A stretch of DNA of 64,000 nucleotides from Tistrella mobilis (GTDB lineage: Bacteria > Pseudomonadota > Alphaproteobacteria > Tistrellales > Tistrellaceae), in the NCBI RefSeq assembly GCF_039634785.1, contig NZ_JBBIAB010000006.1:186001-250000 (forward strand), in the 5' to 3' direction. Below, one piece after another: positions 17,376 through 26,334 of the stretch. Both the position numbers and the translations under genes were made by a program. The notes under the pieces are model-generated. The model saw only the letters and a program-made list of their open reading frames with translations, had not been told where the DNA came from and ran no database searches. How positions within the stretch are numbered: position 1 is the first letter of the stretch; each line of letters begins with the position of its first letter.

Positions 17376-18140
17376 TCAACGGCCGGTCCCGATCGACTTC
17401 GCGACCAGTTCGGCCGTGGCGCCGGCCCGCTGCCCGGCCTCGCGCCGTTCGGAATAGCGATCGACCAGCTGGCCCGCATGGGGGCGAAGCAGGATGGTGA
17501 AGCGGACCAGTTCCTCCATCACATCGACGATCCGGTCGTAATACGCCGACGGACGCATGCGGCCGGTCTCGTCGAATTCCTGCCAGGCTTTCGCGACGCT
17601 CGACTGGTTGGGGATGGTGAACATCCGCATCCAGCGGCCGAGCAGACGCAGCGTGTTGACCGCATTGAAGCTCTGCGAGCCGCCCGAGACCTGCATCACC
17701 GCCAGCGTCCGCCCCTGGGTGGGGCGCAGGCCCTTCATCTGCAGGGGCAGGTGGTCGATCTGCGCCTTCATGATGCCGGTGATCTGGCCATGGCGTTCCG
17801 GGCTGCACCAGACCTGCCCCTCGGACCAGAGCGACAGGGCGCGGAGGTCATGCACCGCCGGATGGTCGTCGCCCGGCACCTGGTCGGGCAAAGGCAGGTC
17901 GTGCGGATCGAAGATCCGGGTCTCGGCCCCGAAGGCCTCCAGCAGCCTGGCCGCCTCTTCGACCGCGAGACGCGAGAAGGAATGGTCGCGCAGCGAGCCG
18001 TAGAGCAGCAGGATCCTGGGCTTGTGATCGGGCCCGCCCGGCGCCAGCCCGGCGGCGGGATCGGGGATCATATAGCGCGGATCCAGCGCCGGCAGGTGAT
18101 CGGGATCCGGGAGCGGACGCAGGCGGGTGATGGTGGTCAT
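17376..18140 (-). CDS. arsH: ArsH NADPH-dependent FMN reductase
   Basis: A 254-residue ArsH flavoprotein. It has the FMN-binding [15 protein letters not shown] loop and [35 protein letters not shown], all typical of ArsH. The known role is oxidation of trivalent organoarsenicals and related redox chemistry in the cytosol. Its start overlaps the acr3 stop by 4 bp (ATGA), placing it last in the arsR-acr3-arsH operon. No arsC arsenate reductase lies in this operon. Confidence 0.95.
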   Translation of the reverse strand: MTTITRLRPLPDPDHLPALDPRYMIPDPAAGLAPGGPDHKPRILLLYGSLRDHSFSRLAVEEAARLLEAFGAETRIFDPHDLPLPDQVPGDDHPAVHDLRALSLWSEGQVWCSPERHGQITGIMKAQIDHLPLQMKGLRPTQGRTLAVMQVSGGSQSFNAVNTLRLLGRWMRMFTIPNQSSVAKAWQEFDETGRMRPSAYYDRIVDVMEELVRFTILLRPHAGQLVDRYSERREAGQRAGATAELVAKSIGTGR

Positions 18141-19198
18141 CGGCGGGCGGGCCCTGGGGTTGGGGTGGTCCGGAACCGGGCGGCGCGGCGGGCGGCCTGG
18201 ACCAGCAGGATCAGCACCGGCACTTCGACCAGCGGCCCGATCACGGCGGCGAAGGCAGCCGGGGAGGCGAGGCCGAAAGCGGCGATCGCAACCGCGATCG
18301 CCAGCTCGAAATTGTTGCCGGCGGCGGTGAAGGCGATGGCGGTGGTGCGCGGATGGCCGGCTCCGATCCGACGGCCCATGACGAACGAGACCGTGAACAT
18401 CACCACGAAATAGATCACCAGCGGCAGGGCGATGCGCAGCGCATCCAGCGGCAGCCGGACCACGTCGCCGCCTTTCAGCGCAAACATGGCGATGATGGTG
18501 AAGAGCAGGGCGGCCAGCGTCACCGGGCCGATCCGGGGCAGAAAGCGGCTCTCGTACCAGTCGGGGCCGCGGGTTGCGACCAGGATCCGCCGGGTGAGGA
18601 AGCCGGCCAGGAACGGAATGCCCAGATAGATCGCGACCGCTTCGGCGACCGTGGCGAACCCCACCTCGATCACGACACCGTCGAGCCCGACGAGCGGCGG
18701 TAGCACGGTCAGGAAGAGCCAGGCATAGAGGCCGAAGAACAGCAGCTGGAAGATGGCGTTGAAGGCGACCAGCCCGGCCACGTACTCGCCGTCGCCGCCG
18801 GCCAGCCGGTTCCAGACCAGAACCATGGCGATGCAGCGGGCAAGACCGATCAGGATCACCCCGGTCATGTAGCCCGGCTGGTCGTGCAGGAAGATCACGG
18901 CCAGCGCGAACATCAGCCCCGGGCCGATCAGCCAGTTCTGGACCAGCGACAGCAGCAGGACCGGCCGGTCGGCAAAGACCTTGGGCAGGTCTTCGTAGCG
19001 CACCCGTGCAAGCGGCGGGTACATCATCAGGATCAGCCCGATCGCGATCGGCAGATTGGTGGTGCCGATGGTCAGCCGGTCGAGCATGGCCGGCAGACCG
19101 GGCAGCAGATGGCCAAGGGCGATGCCCGCGGCCATGGCCGCGAAGATCCAGAGGGTGAGCCAGCGGTCGAGGAAGGAGAGGCGGCCGGTTTCAGGCAT
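18137..19198 (-). CDS. acr3: Acr3-type arsenite efflux permease
   Basis: A 353-residue integral membrane protein with about ten segments. It has family hallmarks: [17 protein letters not shown] at the N-terminus, [20 protein letters not shown] (the Cys needed for arsenite transport) and [16 protein letters not shown]. It exports As(III) using the proton motive force. It lies 8 bp after arsR and overlaps arsH. Sequence fits the shorter Acr3 proteins of proteobacteria. Confidence 0.95.
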   Translation of the reverse strand: MPETGRLSFLDRWLTLWIFAAMAAGIALGHLLPGLPAMLDRLTIGTTNLPIAIGLILMMYPPLARVRYEDLPKVFADRPVLLLSLVQNWLIGPGLMFALAVIFLHDQPGYMTGVILIGLARCIAMVLVWNRLAGGDGEYVAGLVAFNAIFQLLFFGLYAWLFLTVLPPLVGLDGVVIEVGFATVAEAVAIYLGIPFLAGFLTRRILVATRGPDWYESRFLPRIGPVTLAALLFTIIAMFALKGGDVVRLPLDALRIALPLVIYFVVMFTVSFVMGRRIGAGHPRTTAIAFTAAGNNFELAIAVAIAAFGLASPAAFAAVIGPLVEVPVLILLVQAARRAARFRTTPTPGPARR

Positions 19199-19206
19199 GC
19201 AGTGCC

Positions 19207-19545
19207 TCAGGCATGTGGGGGCGTCTCCGTCCCCGGGTGCGGCAGGCCGCAGGCGGCCGGGTTGCCGCCGCAGCAGTTTTCGGTGAGGAAGCCGACCAGC
19301 CCGGCCATCCGGTCGAAGGCGGCGGTGTAGATCAGCGAGCGGCTTTCCCGCCGGCAGGCGACCAGCCCCGCCTGTTTCAGCTGGGCCAGATGAAACGAGG
19401 CGGTGGGGGCGGCAAGACCGATCGCCTGGGCGATCTGCCCCGCAGGCAGCCCCTCGGGCCCCGCCTGGACCAGCAGGCGGAAGATGTCGAGCCGCGCCTC
19501 GTGGGCAAGGGCCGCCAGGGCGGTGATGACCTCTGTTTTTTCCAT
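19207..19545 (-). CDS. arsR: ArsR-family arsenic-responsive repressor
   Basis: A 112-residue ArsR/SmtB winged-helix repressor: [35 protein letters not shown] and the wing [11 protein letters not shown]. The C-terminal ENCCGG plus a further Cys in AACGLP is a likely As(III)-binding triad. The classical CVC box in the recognition helix is absent, as in other C-terminal-cysteine ArsR proteins. It heads the arsR-acr3-arsH operon and should repress it until arsenite binds. Confidence 0.93.
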   Translation of the reverse strand: MEKTEVITALAALAHEARLDIFRLLVQAGPEGLPAGQIAQAIGLAAPTASFHLAQLKQAGLVACRRESRSLIYTAAFDRMAGLVGFLTENCCGGNPAACGLPHPGTETPPHA

Positions 19546-19551
19546 ATTTCT

Positions 19552-19579
19552 AGAATATTAAAAATATAAAAGCCGTCAA
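19552..19579 (-). promoter_or_regulatory. arsR promoter, apparently leaderless
   Basis: On the minus strand TTGACG (19579-19574), a 16-bp spacer and TATTCT (19557-19552) are followed only 6 nt later by the arsR ATG (19545). The near-palindrome ATATTCTAGAAATAT covers the -10 and start codon and is the likely ArsR operator. No Shine-Dalgarno fits, so the transcript may be leaderless. Confidence 0.6.
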
Positions 19580-19586
19580 GCCCGGT

Positions 19587-19611
19587 GGCGGGGGGCGCCG
19601 TGCCCCCCGCC
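19587..19611 (-). terminator. GC-rich hairpin after lactate permease
   Basis: GGCGGGGGGC (19587-19596), loop GCCGT and GCCCCCCGCC (19602-19611) form a perfect 10-bp stem just past the permease stop (19619) and upstream of the arsR promoter. No strong T-run. It probably insulates the two units. Confidence 0.6.
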
Positions 19612-19618
19612 CTGGCGA

Positions 19619-21331
19619 TCAGGCCGGGGTCAGCGGGTCGCCGAGGCCGAGCAGGTGGAAGCCTGCCAGCAGCAATGCGCCGGCGAGCAGCACGTAATAG
19701 ATCGTCGGCAGGATGGTGATGCGCAGCGTCGACCCCTCGCGGCCGAGCAGGCCCACGGTGGCCGAGGCGGCGACGACATTGTGGATGGCGATCATGTTGC
19801 CGGCGGCGGCGCCGACCGACTGGCCCGCGACCATCAGCGCGCCCGACAGGCCGAGCAGTTCCGCCACGCTGAACTGGAACTGGCTGAGCATCAGATTGGA
19901 GACGGTGTTCGATCCGGCGAGGAAGGCACCGAGCGCGCCGACCGTGGGGGCGAAGAGGGGGTAGACATGGCCGACGCCGTCTGCCACGGCGCGGGCCATC
20001 ATCACCGGCATGCTGGCCAGCCCTTCGGCATTGATGCCGGAATTGATCATCACCCGCACCATCGGCACGGTGAAGATCAGCACGAAACCGGCACCGAGCA
20101 GGGTGCCGGCGCTTTCCCCGACCGCCCGGCCGAAGGCGGCCGGCTTCATGCGGTGGAGCAGCAGCGTGACCAGGCAGACGATGACCAGAATGCCGCCCGG
20201 CAGATAGAGCAGGGCGAAATCGCCGCCGATGCCGGTCTCGCCCAGGATGTTGGTGGCCCGGAAGGTGACGGATTTGAGCGCATCGCCGACCGCGGGCACC
20301 GTGCGGCTGACCACCAGGATGACGGCGAGCAGCACATAGGGCGCCCAGGCCAGCGCCACCGGAATGCGGCGGGCCGTCAGCTGATCGAGCCGGATTTCCA
20401 CCCGGCCCATCCAGCCGGACGGCCATTCCGACGGCGGGGCGAAATCCCAGCGGTCACGGGGGACCAGGAAGCCGGCGCGGGCGGCGGCGGTGACGATGGC
20501 GAGCCCGATCAACCCGCCCAGCAGCGACGGGAATTCGGCGCCGAGGAACACCCCCGCCGCGACATAGGGAAGGGTGAAGGCGAAGGCTGCGAAGATGGCG
20601 AAGGGCAGGATCGACAGCCCTTCGGTCCAGGACCGGTTGCGGCCGAAGAAGCGGGTCATGACCATGATCAGGAACAGCGGCATCAGCGTGCCGCAGATCG
20701 CATGGATGATGGCCACTTCCGAGGTGATCAGGCCGAAAAACGCGCCCCAGGACGACCCCTGGGCGGTGAGCGTCGCCGACAGCGCCGCCCGGTCGAGCCC
20801 GGTTTGCACGCCCACGATCAGCGGCGTGCCGACGGCGCCGAACGAGACCGGGGTCGACTGGATCATCATGCCGAAGACGACGGCCGCCGCGGCCGGGAAG
20901 CCTACCGCCACCATCAGGGGGGCCGCGACCGCGGCCGGCGTGCCGAAGCCCGAGGCGCCTTCGATGAACGAGCCGAACAGCCAGGCGATCAGGATCACCT
21001 GCACCCGGCGGTCAGGGCTGATCGCGGTGAAGCCCGATCGGATCGCGGCGATGCCGCCCGAATGTTTCAGCGTGTTGAGCAGCAGGATGGCGCCGAAGAT
21101 GATCCAGAGCAGGCCGGCGGTCTGGATCAGCCCCTGAAGGGTGGAGGCGAGCACGCGGTTGCCGCTCATCCCCCAGACGCCCAGGGCGATCGCGACGGTG
21201 AGCAGATACACGATCGGCATGGCACGCGCCGCCGGCCAGCGCAGGCCGATCAGCAGGATGCCGGCGACGAGGATCGGCAGGAAGGCCAGCAGGGCCATCA
21301 GCCCGGAGGTTTCGGTGGGCACGGGGGTCAT
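19619..21331 (-). CDS. lctP: L-lactate permease (LctP family)
   Basis: A 570-residue permease with 12-14 membrane segments. Family motifs: [38 protein letters not shown] and [20 protein letters not shown]. It takes up L-lactate, D-lactate or glycolate by proton symport. An AGGAGG sits only one base before the annotated ATG (21331). With a GTG at codon 4 (21322) the spacing would be 10 nt, so translation may start there. It lies downstream of the MocR gene on the same strand. Confidence 0.93.
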   Translation of the reverse strand: MTPVPTETSGLMALLAFLPILVAGILLIGLRWPAARAMPIVYLLTVAIALGVWGMSGNRVLASTLQGLIQTAGLLWIIFGAILLLNTLKHSGGIAAIRSGFTAISPDRRVQVILIAWLFGSFIEGASGFGTPAAVAAPLMVAVGFPAAAAVVFGMMIQSTPVSFGAVGTPLIVGVQTGLDRAALSATLTAQGSSWGAFFGLITSEVAIIHAICGTLMPLFLIMVMTRFFGRNRSWTEGLSILPFAIFAAFAFTLPYVAAGVFLGAEFPSLLGGLIGLAIVTAAARAGFLVPRDRWDFAPPSEWPSGWMGRVEIRLDQLTARRIPVALAWAPYVLLAVILVVSRTVPAVGDALKSVTFRATNILGETGIGGDFALLYLPGGILVIVCLVTLLLHRMKPAAFGRAVGESAGTLLGAGFVLIFTVPMVRVMINSGINAEGLASMPVMMARAVADGVGHVYPLFAPTVGALGAFLAGSNTVSNLMLSQFQFSVAELLGLSGALMVAGQSVGAAAGNMIAIHNVVAASATVGLLGREGSTLRITILPTIYYVLLAGALLLAGFHLLGLGDPLTPA

Positions 21332-21479
21332 ACCTCCTGGAACGGGCGCCCGGCCCGGTGGCGCCCGGCCTGGTGGCGGCGGGCGGTGGTTGCTTCCGGC
21401 GGGGTACTGTGCAAGAAGTATGACTAATCAATAACAGGATTAACAGACGAGATTCGCAACCTTTAATTTATGGTGTGTT
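21332..21479. other. AT-rich intergenic region before lactate permease
   Basis: 148 bp. The AT-rich part (21412-21480) probably carries the permease promoter, but I cannot fix -35 and -10 boxes. It holds GACTAATCA (21423-21431), which recurs in the AT-rich region before the peptide/HDO cluster (43054-43062). Confidence 0.4.
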
Positions 21480-22961
21480 TTACGCGATCGGGCGGAGCGA
21501 CGACGGTGCCGCCCGCGGGTCGAGCAGCCGGGCCAGGCGGTCCAGCGCCTTCAGGAACACGGCGTCGTCGGGGGCGGCGGCCAGCGACAGGCGGGCGGCG
21601 GCGGGGACGGGAACCGGCGGCACGGTGAAGGCCCGGGCCGGAGCGACGCGCACACCGGCCGCTTCGGCGGCTTCGGCGAAGCGGTCCGGATCCCAGACAC
21701 GATCATGGCTGCGGTCGGGCCCGAGACCGATCCAGGCATGGGCGCAGGCCGGGGCGAGCGTCAGGTCCAGCCCGGGCAGGCGCTGGTCGAGCAGGGCGCG
21801 GCGGCGCAGATTGGCCGTGCGCGCCGCGGCGGCGAGGGTTTCGGCCGTGCCGTCGTCGATCCAGCGGGTGACGATTTCGGCGCCGAGCGGCGGGGCCATC
21901 CAGGCCGAGGCCCAGAGAGCGGCGGCGATGCGGTCGTCGAGGGCGGCCGGTGCCGCCAGCCAGCCGACCCTGAGCCCCGGCCCCAGCACCTTGGACGGGC
22001 TGCCGACCAGCAGCACCTGATCGGGGCAGAGCGCCGCGACCGGCGCCGGCAGGGCGGCCGGGGGGGCAAGGGGGGCGTGAACATCGTCCTCGATCAGGAA
22101 CAGGCTGCGACGGGCGAGGACCCGGGCGAGATCGGCCCGGCGGGCGGGGCCCATGCTGGCGCCGGTGGGGTTGTGCAGAGAGGGGGAGAGAATGGCGCCG
22201 CGAAGCCGGCCGTCCTCGGCGGCCAGCCGGTCCAGTGCGGCGGGGTCGGCGCCCTCGGCATCGATCGGCAGGGGCTTCAGGCGGATGCCGCGGAAGCGGG
22301 CCGCGGCCAGGATCGACGGGTTGGCGAGGCCTTCGACCGCCACCGCCTCTCCCGGTGCGGCGATGGCGGCCAGGGCCACCACCAGCGCATGCTGGGCGCC
22401 GGCGGTGACCGTCACCCGCGCCGGATCGGGTGACCAGCCGGCCCGGCCGAGCCAGGCTGCCCCGGCCGCACGGTGGCGGGCGGCGCCGCGGGCGGGCTGA
22501 TAGGCCAGCAGCTCCGCGGCCTGGGGGGCGGCCGCCAGGGCGGCAAGCGTGCGGGAGAGGGCGGCCGCTGCTGCCGGATCGGCAGGCTGGGCCAGGGAAA
22601 GGTCGATCAGCGCGGTTTCGTCCTCGGCCTCGGCGGATGTCTCGCGCCGCCGCCGCGGGCGGGTGGCCTCCCGCGGGGCGATCACCCCGTCATCGGCGCG
22701 GCGACGCCGGCCGACCCGGGTGCCGCGGCCGACCTCTGCCGTCACCAGCCCGCGGGCCGACAGCTCGTCATAGGCACGGGTGACGGTGGCGATGGCGACG
22801 CCGAGCCCCCAGGCCAGGCGGCGCTGCGGCGGCAGGGCTGCCCCGGGGGCAAGGCGGCCGGCGGCGATATCGGCGGCGATCGCATCGGCGAGTGCCCGAT
22901 AGACCGCGCCGCCGCGCGCGGCCTCCACCGCCTGCCGCCAGCCCTCGTGCAGCGCGTCCAT
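21480..22961 (-). CDS. MocR-type (GntR HTH + aminotransferase fold) regulator
   Basis: A 493-residue MocR/PdxR-like regulator. Residues about 20-90 are a GntR winged helix (YRALADAIAADIAAGRLAPG, VAIATVTRAYDELSARGLV). The remainder is a fold-type I aminotransferase domain with LSPSLHNPTGASMG, LIEDDVHAPL and the PLP lysine in VGSPSKVLGPGLRVGW. SD AAGGGGG lies upstream of 22961. It is divergent from a threonine-dehydratase-like gene, with two inverted repeats between them. MocR proteins usually activate the neighbouring enzyme gene and repress themselves. Confidence 0.93.
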   Translation of the reverse strand: MDALHEGWRQAVEAARGGAVYRALADAIAADIAAGRLAPGAALPPQRRLAWGLGVAIATVTRAYDELSARGLVTAEVGRGTRVGRRRRADDGVIAPREATRPRRRRETSAEAEDETALIDLSLAQPADPAAAAALSRTLAALAAAPQAAELLAYQPARGAARHRAAGAAWLGRAGWSPDPARVTVTAGAQHALVVALAAIAAPGEAVAVEGLANPSILAAARFRGIRLKPLPIDAEGADPAALDRLAAEDGRLRGAILSPSLHNPTGASMGPARRADLARVLARRSLFLIEDDVHAPLAPPAALPAPVAALCPDQVLLVGSPSKVLGPGLRVGWLAAPAALDDRIAAALWASAWMAPPLGAEIVTRWIDDGTAETLAAAARTANLRRRALLDQRLPGLDLTLAPACAHAWIGLGPDRSHDRVWDPDRFAEAAEAAGVRVAPARAFTVPPVPVPAAARLSLAAAPDDAVFLKALDRLARLLDPRAAPSSLRPIA

Positions 22962-22986
22962 GATTGCACGCCCCCTTGCCGTGAAA

Positions 22987-23003
22987 TTTGCCCTCAGGAC
23001 AAT
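22987..23003. promoter_or_regulatory. MocR-type inverted repeat, site 1
   Basis: TTTGCCC-TCA-GGACAAT, a 7-3-7 inverted repeat 26 bp upstream of the MocR start. It matches site 2 in architecture and in the GGAC(A/G)AT half. Probable autoregulatory site of the MocR protein (inference). Confidence 0.5.
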
Positions 23004-23092
23004 CGCGCCGTTGACCGGCGGCCGGTGAAGGCGTGTCCTGAAGATGACGTCAGAACGATACAACCATCTGACCTGACGACGTGAATTCAAAG

Positions 23093-23109
23093 ATTGTCCT
23101 TAGGACGAT
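23093..23109. promoter_or_regulatory. MocR-type inverted repeat, site 2
   Basis: ATTGTCC-TTA-GGACGAT, a near-perfect 7-3-7 inverted repeat 21 bp upstream of the dehydratase start. Its centre is 106 bp from that of site 1, about ten helical turns, which would suit looping by a MocR dimer. Confidence 0.55.
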
Positions 23110-23129
23110 CACGCAAGGGAGACGCCGGG

Positions 23130-24110
23130 ATGACGATCGATGCCGCATTGGAGGATGCCCGCCGGATCGTGGGGGAGGCGATGGCGCCCACGCCACAGAT
23201 CGCCTGGCCGCTGCTGTCCCGGCGGCTGGGGGTCGAGACCTGGATGAAGCACGACAACCACACCCCGATCGGCGCCTTCAAGCTGCGCGGCGGCATCGTC
23301 CACGTCACCCGCCTGCTGCGGGCGCGGCCCGAGGTCCGGCATCTGATCGCCGCCACCCGCGGCAATCACGGCCAGGCGGTCGCCTTCGCCGCCCGGCGCC
23401 ACGGCATCGCCGCGACCATCGTGGTGCCGCGCGGCAACAGCGCCGGGAAGAATGCCGCCATGCGCGCGCTGGGCGCCGAGGTGGTGGAGGGCGGCGCCGA
23501 CTATCAGGCGGCGCGCGACCATGCCGCGGCGATGGTCGAGGCCGCGGGCGGACGGGCGGTGATGGTGCCGGCGATCTCTGCCGACATCGCCGACGGCACC
23601 GCCACCCAGTCGCTGGAATTCCTGACCGCCGCGCCGGCGCTGGACCGGCTGTATGTGGCGGTGGGCATGGGCTCGGGCATCTGCGGCGCGGTGCGGGCCC
23701 GCGATGCGCTGGGGCTTGAAACCGAAATCGTGGGCGTGGTGGCCGAAGGTGCACCGGCCTATGCGCTCTCCTTCGCCGCCGGCCGGCGGATCGAGACCGC
23801 ACAGGCCACGACCTTTGCCGACGGCATCGCCTGCCGGTCGCCCGACCCCTGGGCGCTGGAGGTGATCGGCCGCGGCGTGTCGCGCTTCGTGACCGTGTCT
23901 GAAGCCGGGCTTGCCGAGGCGGTCCGGGCCTGTCACGCCGATACCCACAACCTGGCCGAAGGGGCGGGGGCGGCCGCCCTGGCCGGTGCCATGGCCGATG
24001 CCGCCGCCGGCCGGCTGGCCGGCTGCAGGCGGATCGGCGTGGTGCTGTCGGGCGGCAATATCGATGCGGCCCTCTATGCCGGGCTGATCGCGGCACCGGC
24101 AGCGGCCTGA
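23130..24110 (+). CDS. Threonine/serine dehydratase-like PLP enzyme
   Basis: A 326-residue fold-type II PLP enzyme. The Schiff-base lysine is in GAFKLRGG (Lys51), the substrate loop is TRGNHGQAV (TRG replaces the usual SAG of threonine dehydratase), and the phosphate-binding loop is VGMGSGICG. No C-terminal regulatory ACT domain. Related to catabolic threonine deaminases and to hydroxy-amino-acid dehydratases and racemases, so the substrate stays open. It is divergent from, and presumably controlled by, the MocR regulator. I start at ATG 23130, after GGGAGAC. Confidence 0.87.
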   Translation: MTIDAALEDARRIVGEAMAPTPQIAWPLLSRRLGVETWMKHDNHTPIGAFKLRGGIVHVTRLLRARPEVRHLIAATRGNHGQAVAFAARRHGIAATIVVPRGNSAGKNAAMRALGAEVVEGGADYQAARDHAAAMVEAAGGRAVMVPAISADIADGTATQSLEFLTAAPALDRLYVAVGMGSGICGAVRARDALGLETEIVGVVAEGAPAYALSFAAGRRIETAQATTFADGIACRSPDPWALEVIGRGVSRFVTVSEAGLAEAVRACHADTHNLAEGAGAAALAGAMADAAAGRLAGCRRIGVVLSGGNIDAALYAGLIAAPAAA

Positions 24111-24178
24111 CGGGCATTGACCGGAAGAGGATCGACCAACGGATGGAGGGCGGCCGGATTGGGGGGCGGCCGGATCGG

Positions 24179-24200
24179 GGGCGGCCCCGAAGGGCCGCCC
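24179..24200. terminator. Bidirectional hairpin between convergent genes
   Basis: GGGCGGCCC (24179-24187), loop CGAA, GGGCCGCCC (24192-24200): a perfect 9-bp stem between the ends of the dehydratase and cqsA. It is preceded by two copies of GGGCGGCCGGAT(T/C)GGGG. Confidence 0.6.
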
Positions 24201-24220
24201 GCCGGGTCGGGATCCGCGGA

Positions 24221-25501
24221 TCAGGCGGCATCGCGATCGATGCGCAGGTCGCTGACCAGCAGATCCCGGCAATCCGCCGCCGCCCGGATCACCCGGTCCA
24301 GATCGGCCTGGGTGAGACCGGAATTGACCGTCAGCCGCACCAGCGACCGGCCCTTGGGCGTTGCCGGGGCGCAGAACACAGCGCCGAAGATGCCGTGATC
24401 TTCCAGCCGGTCGCGCAGCTGCGCGGTCTTCGCCTCGGCCCCGCCGATCAGCGAGATGATCGGCGCCGGGCTGGAGCCCACATCGATGCCCACCTCGGCC
24501 AGGCCCGCCCGCAGATAGGCGGTGTTGGCGAAGAGCCGCGACCGCCGGTGCTCGTCGGCCCGGATCACGTCGAGCGTGGCGCGGAAGCCGGCGATTTCAT
24601 GCGGCAGCACGGTCGAGCTGAAGATCGCCGGCCGCGAGGTGTAGCGGAAGTATTCCAGCGTCTTCTTCGTGCCGGCCACGATGCCGCCGCGGCCGACCAT
24701 GGCCTTGGACAGGCTGAAGGTGCGGAAATGCACCCGGTGCTCCAGCCCCATGGCGGTCACCAGGCCCGAGCCCTGGGGCCCGAACACGCCGACGCCGTGG
24801 CTTTCATCCACCACCAGCATGCAGCCGGTCTCTTCCGCCAGATCGCAGAGCTGGTCGAGCGGGCAGAGATCGCCGCTGGTGCTGTAGACCGAATCGACCA
24901 GGATCACGCCCGGGCCGTTCTTGGCGATCACGCTGCGCAGATGGGTCATGTTGTTGTGGCGGAAGGGCCGCGGCTTTGCGCCGGCGCTGTGGATGCCCTG
25001 CCAGAGCGAGGCATGGCCGTAGAGATCGACATAGACCGGGGTGTCGGCATCGGCGATCGCCTGGATCAGCCCGTCATTGGCGGCCCAGCCCGACTGGCAG
25101 AGGGCCACGCCCTCCGAGCCCAGGAACCGGGCCATCTCGCGCTCATAGGCGCCCTGCGCGTCGAGGAACTGCACGAACACGCCCGACATGAAGGTCTCGG
25201 TCTTCACGTCGTCGAGGGCGGCGCGGAGCGCGCCGATGATCCGGCCGTCATCGGCGAGCGAGAGATAATCGTTATTGGCCAGCATGATGGATCCGGCCTG
25301 CGGCGCGCGGCCAACCGTGACATGATGTTCGGGGTACTCGGCCTTCCATTCCGCCATGCGGCGCTGCAGGCCCGGCAGTTCGGGGGCGAGCCCGCCCTGG
25401 CTGCGGGGCTGCGCCGCCGCGAAGGGCTGGGGGCCCGACAGGGTGCGGTGCAGGCTGTCGACGGCGGCGGTGCGGACGGTGGCGATGTCGTTGGTGAGCA
25501 T
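24221..25501 (-). CDS. cqsA: CqsA-type alpha-hydroxyketone autoinducer synthase
   Basis: A 426-residue PLP-dependent alpha-oxoamine synthase. The PLP lysine is Lys266 (FSLSKAMVGRGG), with VVDESHGVG (Asp232). It matches CqsA/LqsA rather than BioF, KBL or ALAS through QSGWAANDGL, YGHASLWQG, RHNNMTHLR, GPGVILVDSVYST, RPAIFSSTVLPHE and the C-terminal HGIFGAVFCAPATPKGRS. CqsA joins an acyl-CoA to an amino-acid-derived donor, giving CAI-1-type aminoketones/hydroxyketones for quorum sensing. AGGAG lies 8 nt before ATG 25501. No receptor or regulator is adjacent; a CqsS-like receptor lies at 61001-61894. Acyl chain length cannot be predicted. Confidence 0.88.
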   Translation of the reverse strand: MLTNDIATVRTAAVDSLHRTLSGPQPFAAAQPRSQGGLAPELPGLQRRMAEWKAEYPEHHVTVGRAPQAGSIMLANNDYLSLADDGRIIGALRAALDDVKTETFMSGVFVQFLDAQGAYEREMARFLGSEGVALCQSGWAANDGLIQAIADADTPVYVDLYGHASLWQGIHSAGAKPRPFRHNNMTHLRSVIAKNGPGVILVDSVYSTSGDLCPLDQLCDLAEETGCMLVVDESHGVGVFGPQGSGLVTAMGLEHRVHFRTFSLSKAMVGRGGIVAGTKKTLEYFRYTSRPAIFSSTVLPHEIAGFRATLDVIRADEHRRSRLFANTAYLRAGLAEVGIDVGSSPAPIISLIGGAEAKTAQLRDRLEDHGIFGAVFCAPATPKGRSLVRLTVNSGLTQADLDRVIRAAADCRDLLVSDLRIDRDAA

Positions 25502-26000
25502 GTGTCTTCTCCTGAGGGACAGGTCCGGGCATCCGGACAGTGGAGGGCGCGTGTCGCGCGCAACCGGGCGGTCATCGGCGCGTTCTGCCCGATGTTCGCA
25601 ATCCGGAGCTGCGTCCATGGACGCGGGCTCGCTCTAAGCTACATGGGGAGAGGGAGGGATCGAATCATGAACTGAAACTTAACGACGATATTTCATCACG
25701 TGTCATTCATCTTCAGGCCGCAGAAGACACACGTATGAAGGGTGCGATCGTCCTGTGCCCTTCTACGGTGTTTTGATTTATTCACACAACTTAAAGGCGT
25801 GTCTTCTTGCGGAAAATTCTCCCGGAACGTCGACCCGGCGGGCGTCACGCGGGGCGCACGAAATCGTGAAGACCAGGGGGTGGAGGGTGATTGGCGGCCG
25901 GCCCCGGATCCTGACTATGCTCATCTCAAGGACGGCAGGGATGCGGACGGGTTCCAGGGGGGACCGGCATTGCCGCCCGACCGAGAGGGAGCAGGATCCG
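25502..26000. other. Divergent intergenic region, cqsA / bufferin operon
   Basis: 499 bp without a convincing gene. It is AT-richer in 25660-25810, where the cqsA promoter probably lies. It contains a small hairpin next to the cqsA start, AGAAGACACACG (25723-25734) with a near-inverted copy CGTGTCTTCT (25798-25807), and CACGTATGA (25730-25738), shared with the promoter region of the kinase/receptor operon. The last 20 bp carry the bufA ribosome site. Confidence 0.5.
25523..25538 (-). promoter_or_regulatory. Small hairpin in the cqsA leader
   Basis: GTCCGG-GCAT-CCGGAC forms a perfect 6-bp stem 22 nt upstream of the cqsA start, just before the Shine-Dalgarno. It could influence translation. 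No known riboswitch is recognised. Confidence 0.35.
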
Positions 26001-26288
26001 ATGACCATGCGTATCGACAACGTCACCGCCGCCATCGCCGCCGCCATGTCGCTGGCCGCCGTGACGCTCGCCACCGTTCCGGCCACGGCCGCCGAGACCG
26101 AGAAGTGCTATGGCATTTCGAAGGCCGGCCAGAACGACTGCGCCAATGCCGCGGGCACCCATTCCTGTGCCGGCATGTCCAAGGCGGATTACGACGGCGC
26201 CGACTGGAAGGCCGTCGCCAAGGGCAGCTGCGTCGGCATGGGCGGCATGCTGGAGCCCTTCAAGGGCATGAACCCGAAGAAGAGCTGA
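26001..26288 (+). CDS. bufA1: Bufferin precursor (DUF2282, BufA1-like)
   Basis: A 95-residue small exported protein of the DUF2282/bufferin-1 family. It has a Sec-type signal peptide (about residues 1-29, ending ATAAE). The mature part of about 66 residues has four cysteines: [19 protein letters not shown] and GSCVGMGG. In described bufferins the neighbouring MNIO enzyme converts core cysteines to thiooxazole-type rings that bind copper. GGGAGCAGGA precedes ATG 26001. First gene of a four-gene operon. Confidence 0.92.
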   Translation: MTMRIDNVTAAIAAAMSLAAVTLATVPATAAETEKCYGISKAGQNDCANAAGTHSCAGMSKADYDGADWKAVAKGSCVGMGGMLEPFKGMNPKKS

Positions 26289-26334
26289 GCGTTCCACAAG
26301 GCGGAATGATCCATCCGGCAGGAGGTGCGGTGAT

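Noticed and set aside
24221-25501. Annotation as 8-amino-7-oxononanoate synthase (BioF), KBL or ALAS
   Set aside because: General fold motifs fit, but the QSGWAAND, HASLWQG, HNNMTHLR, FSSTVLPHE and FGAVFCAPAT set is CqsA-type, and no biotin or heme genes are nearby.
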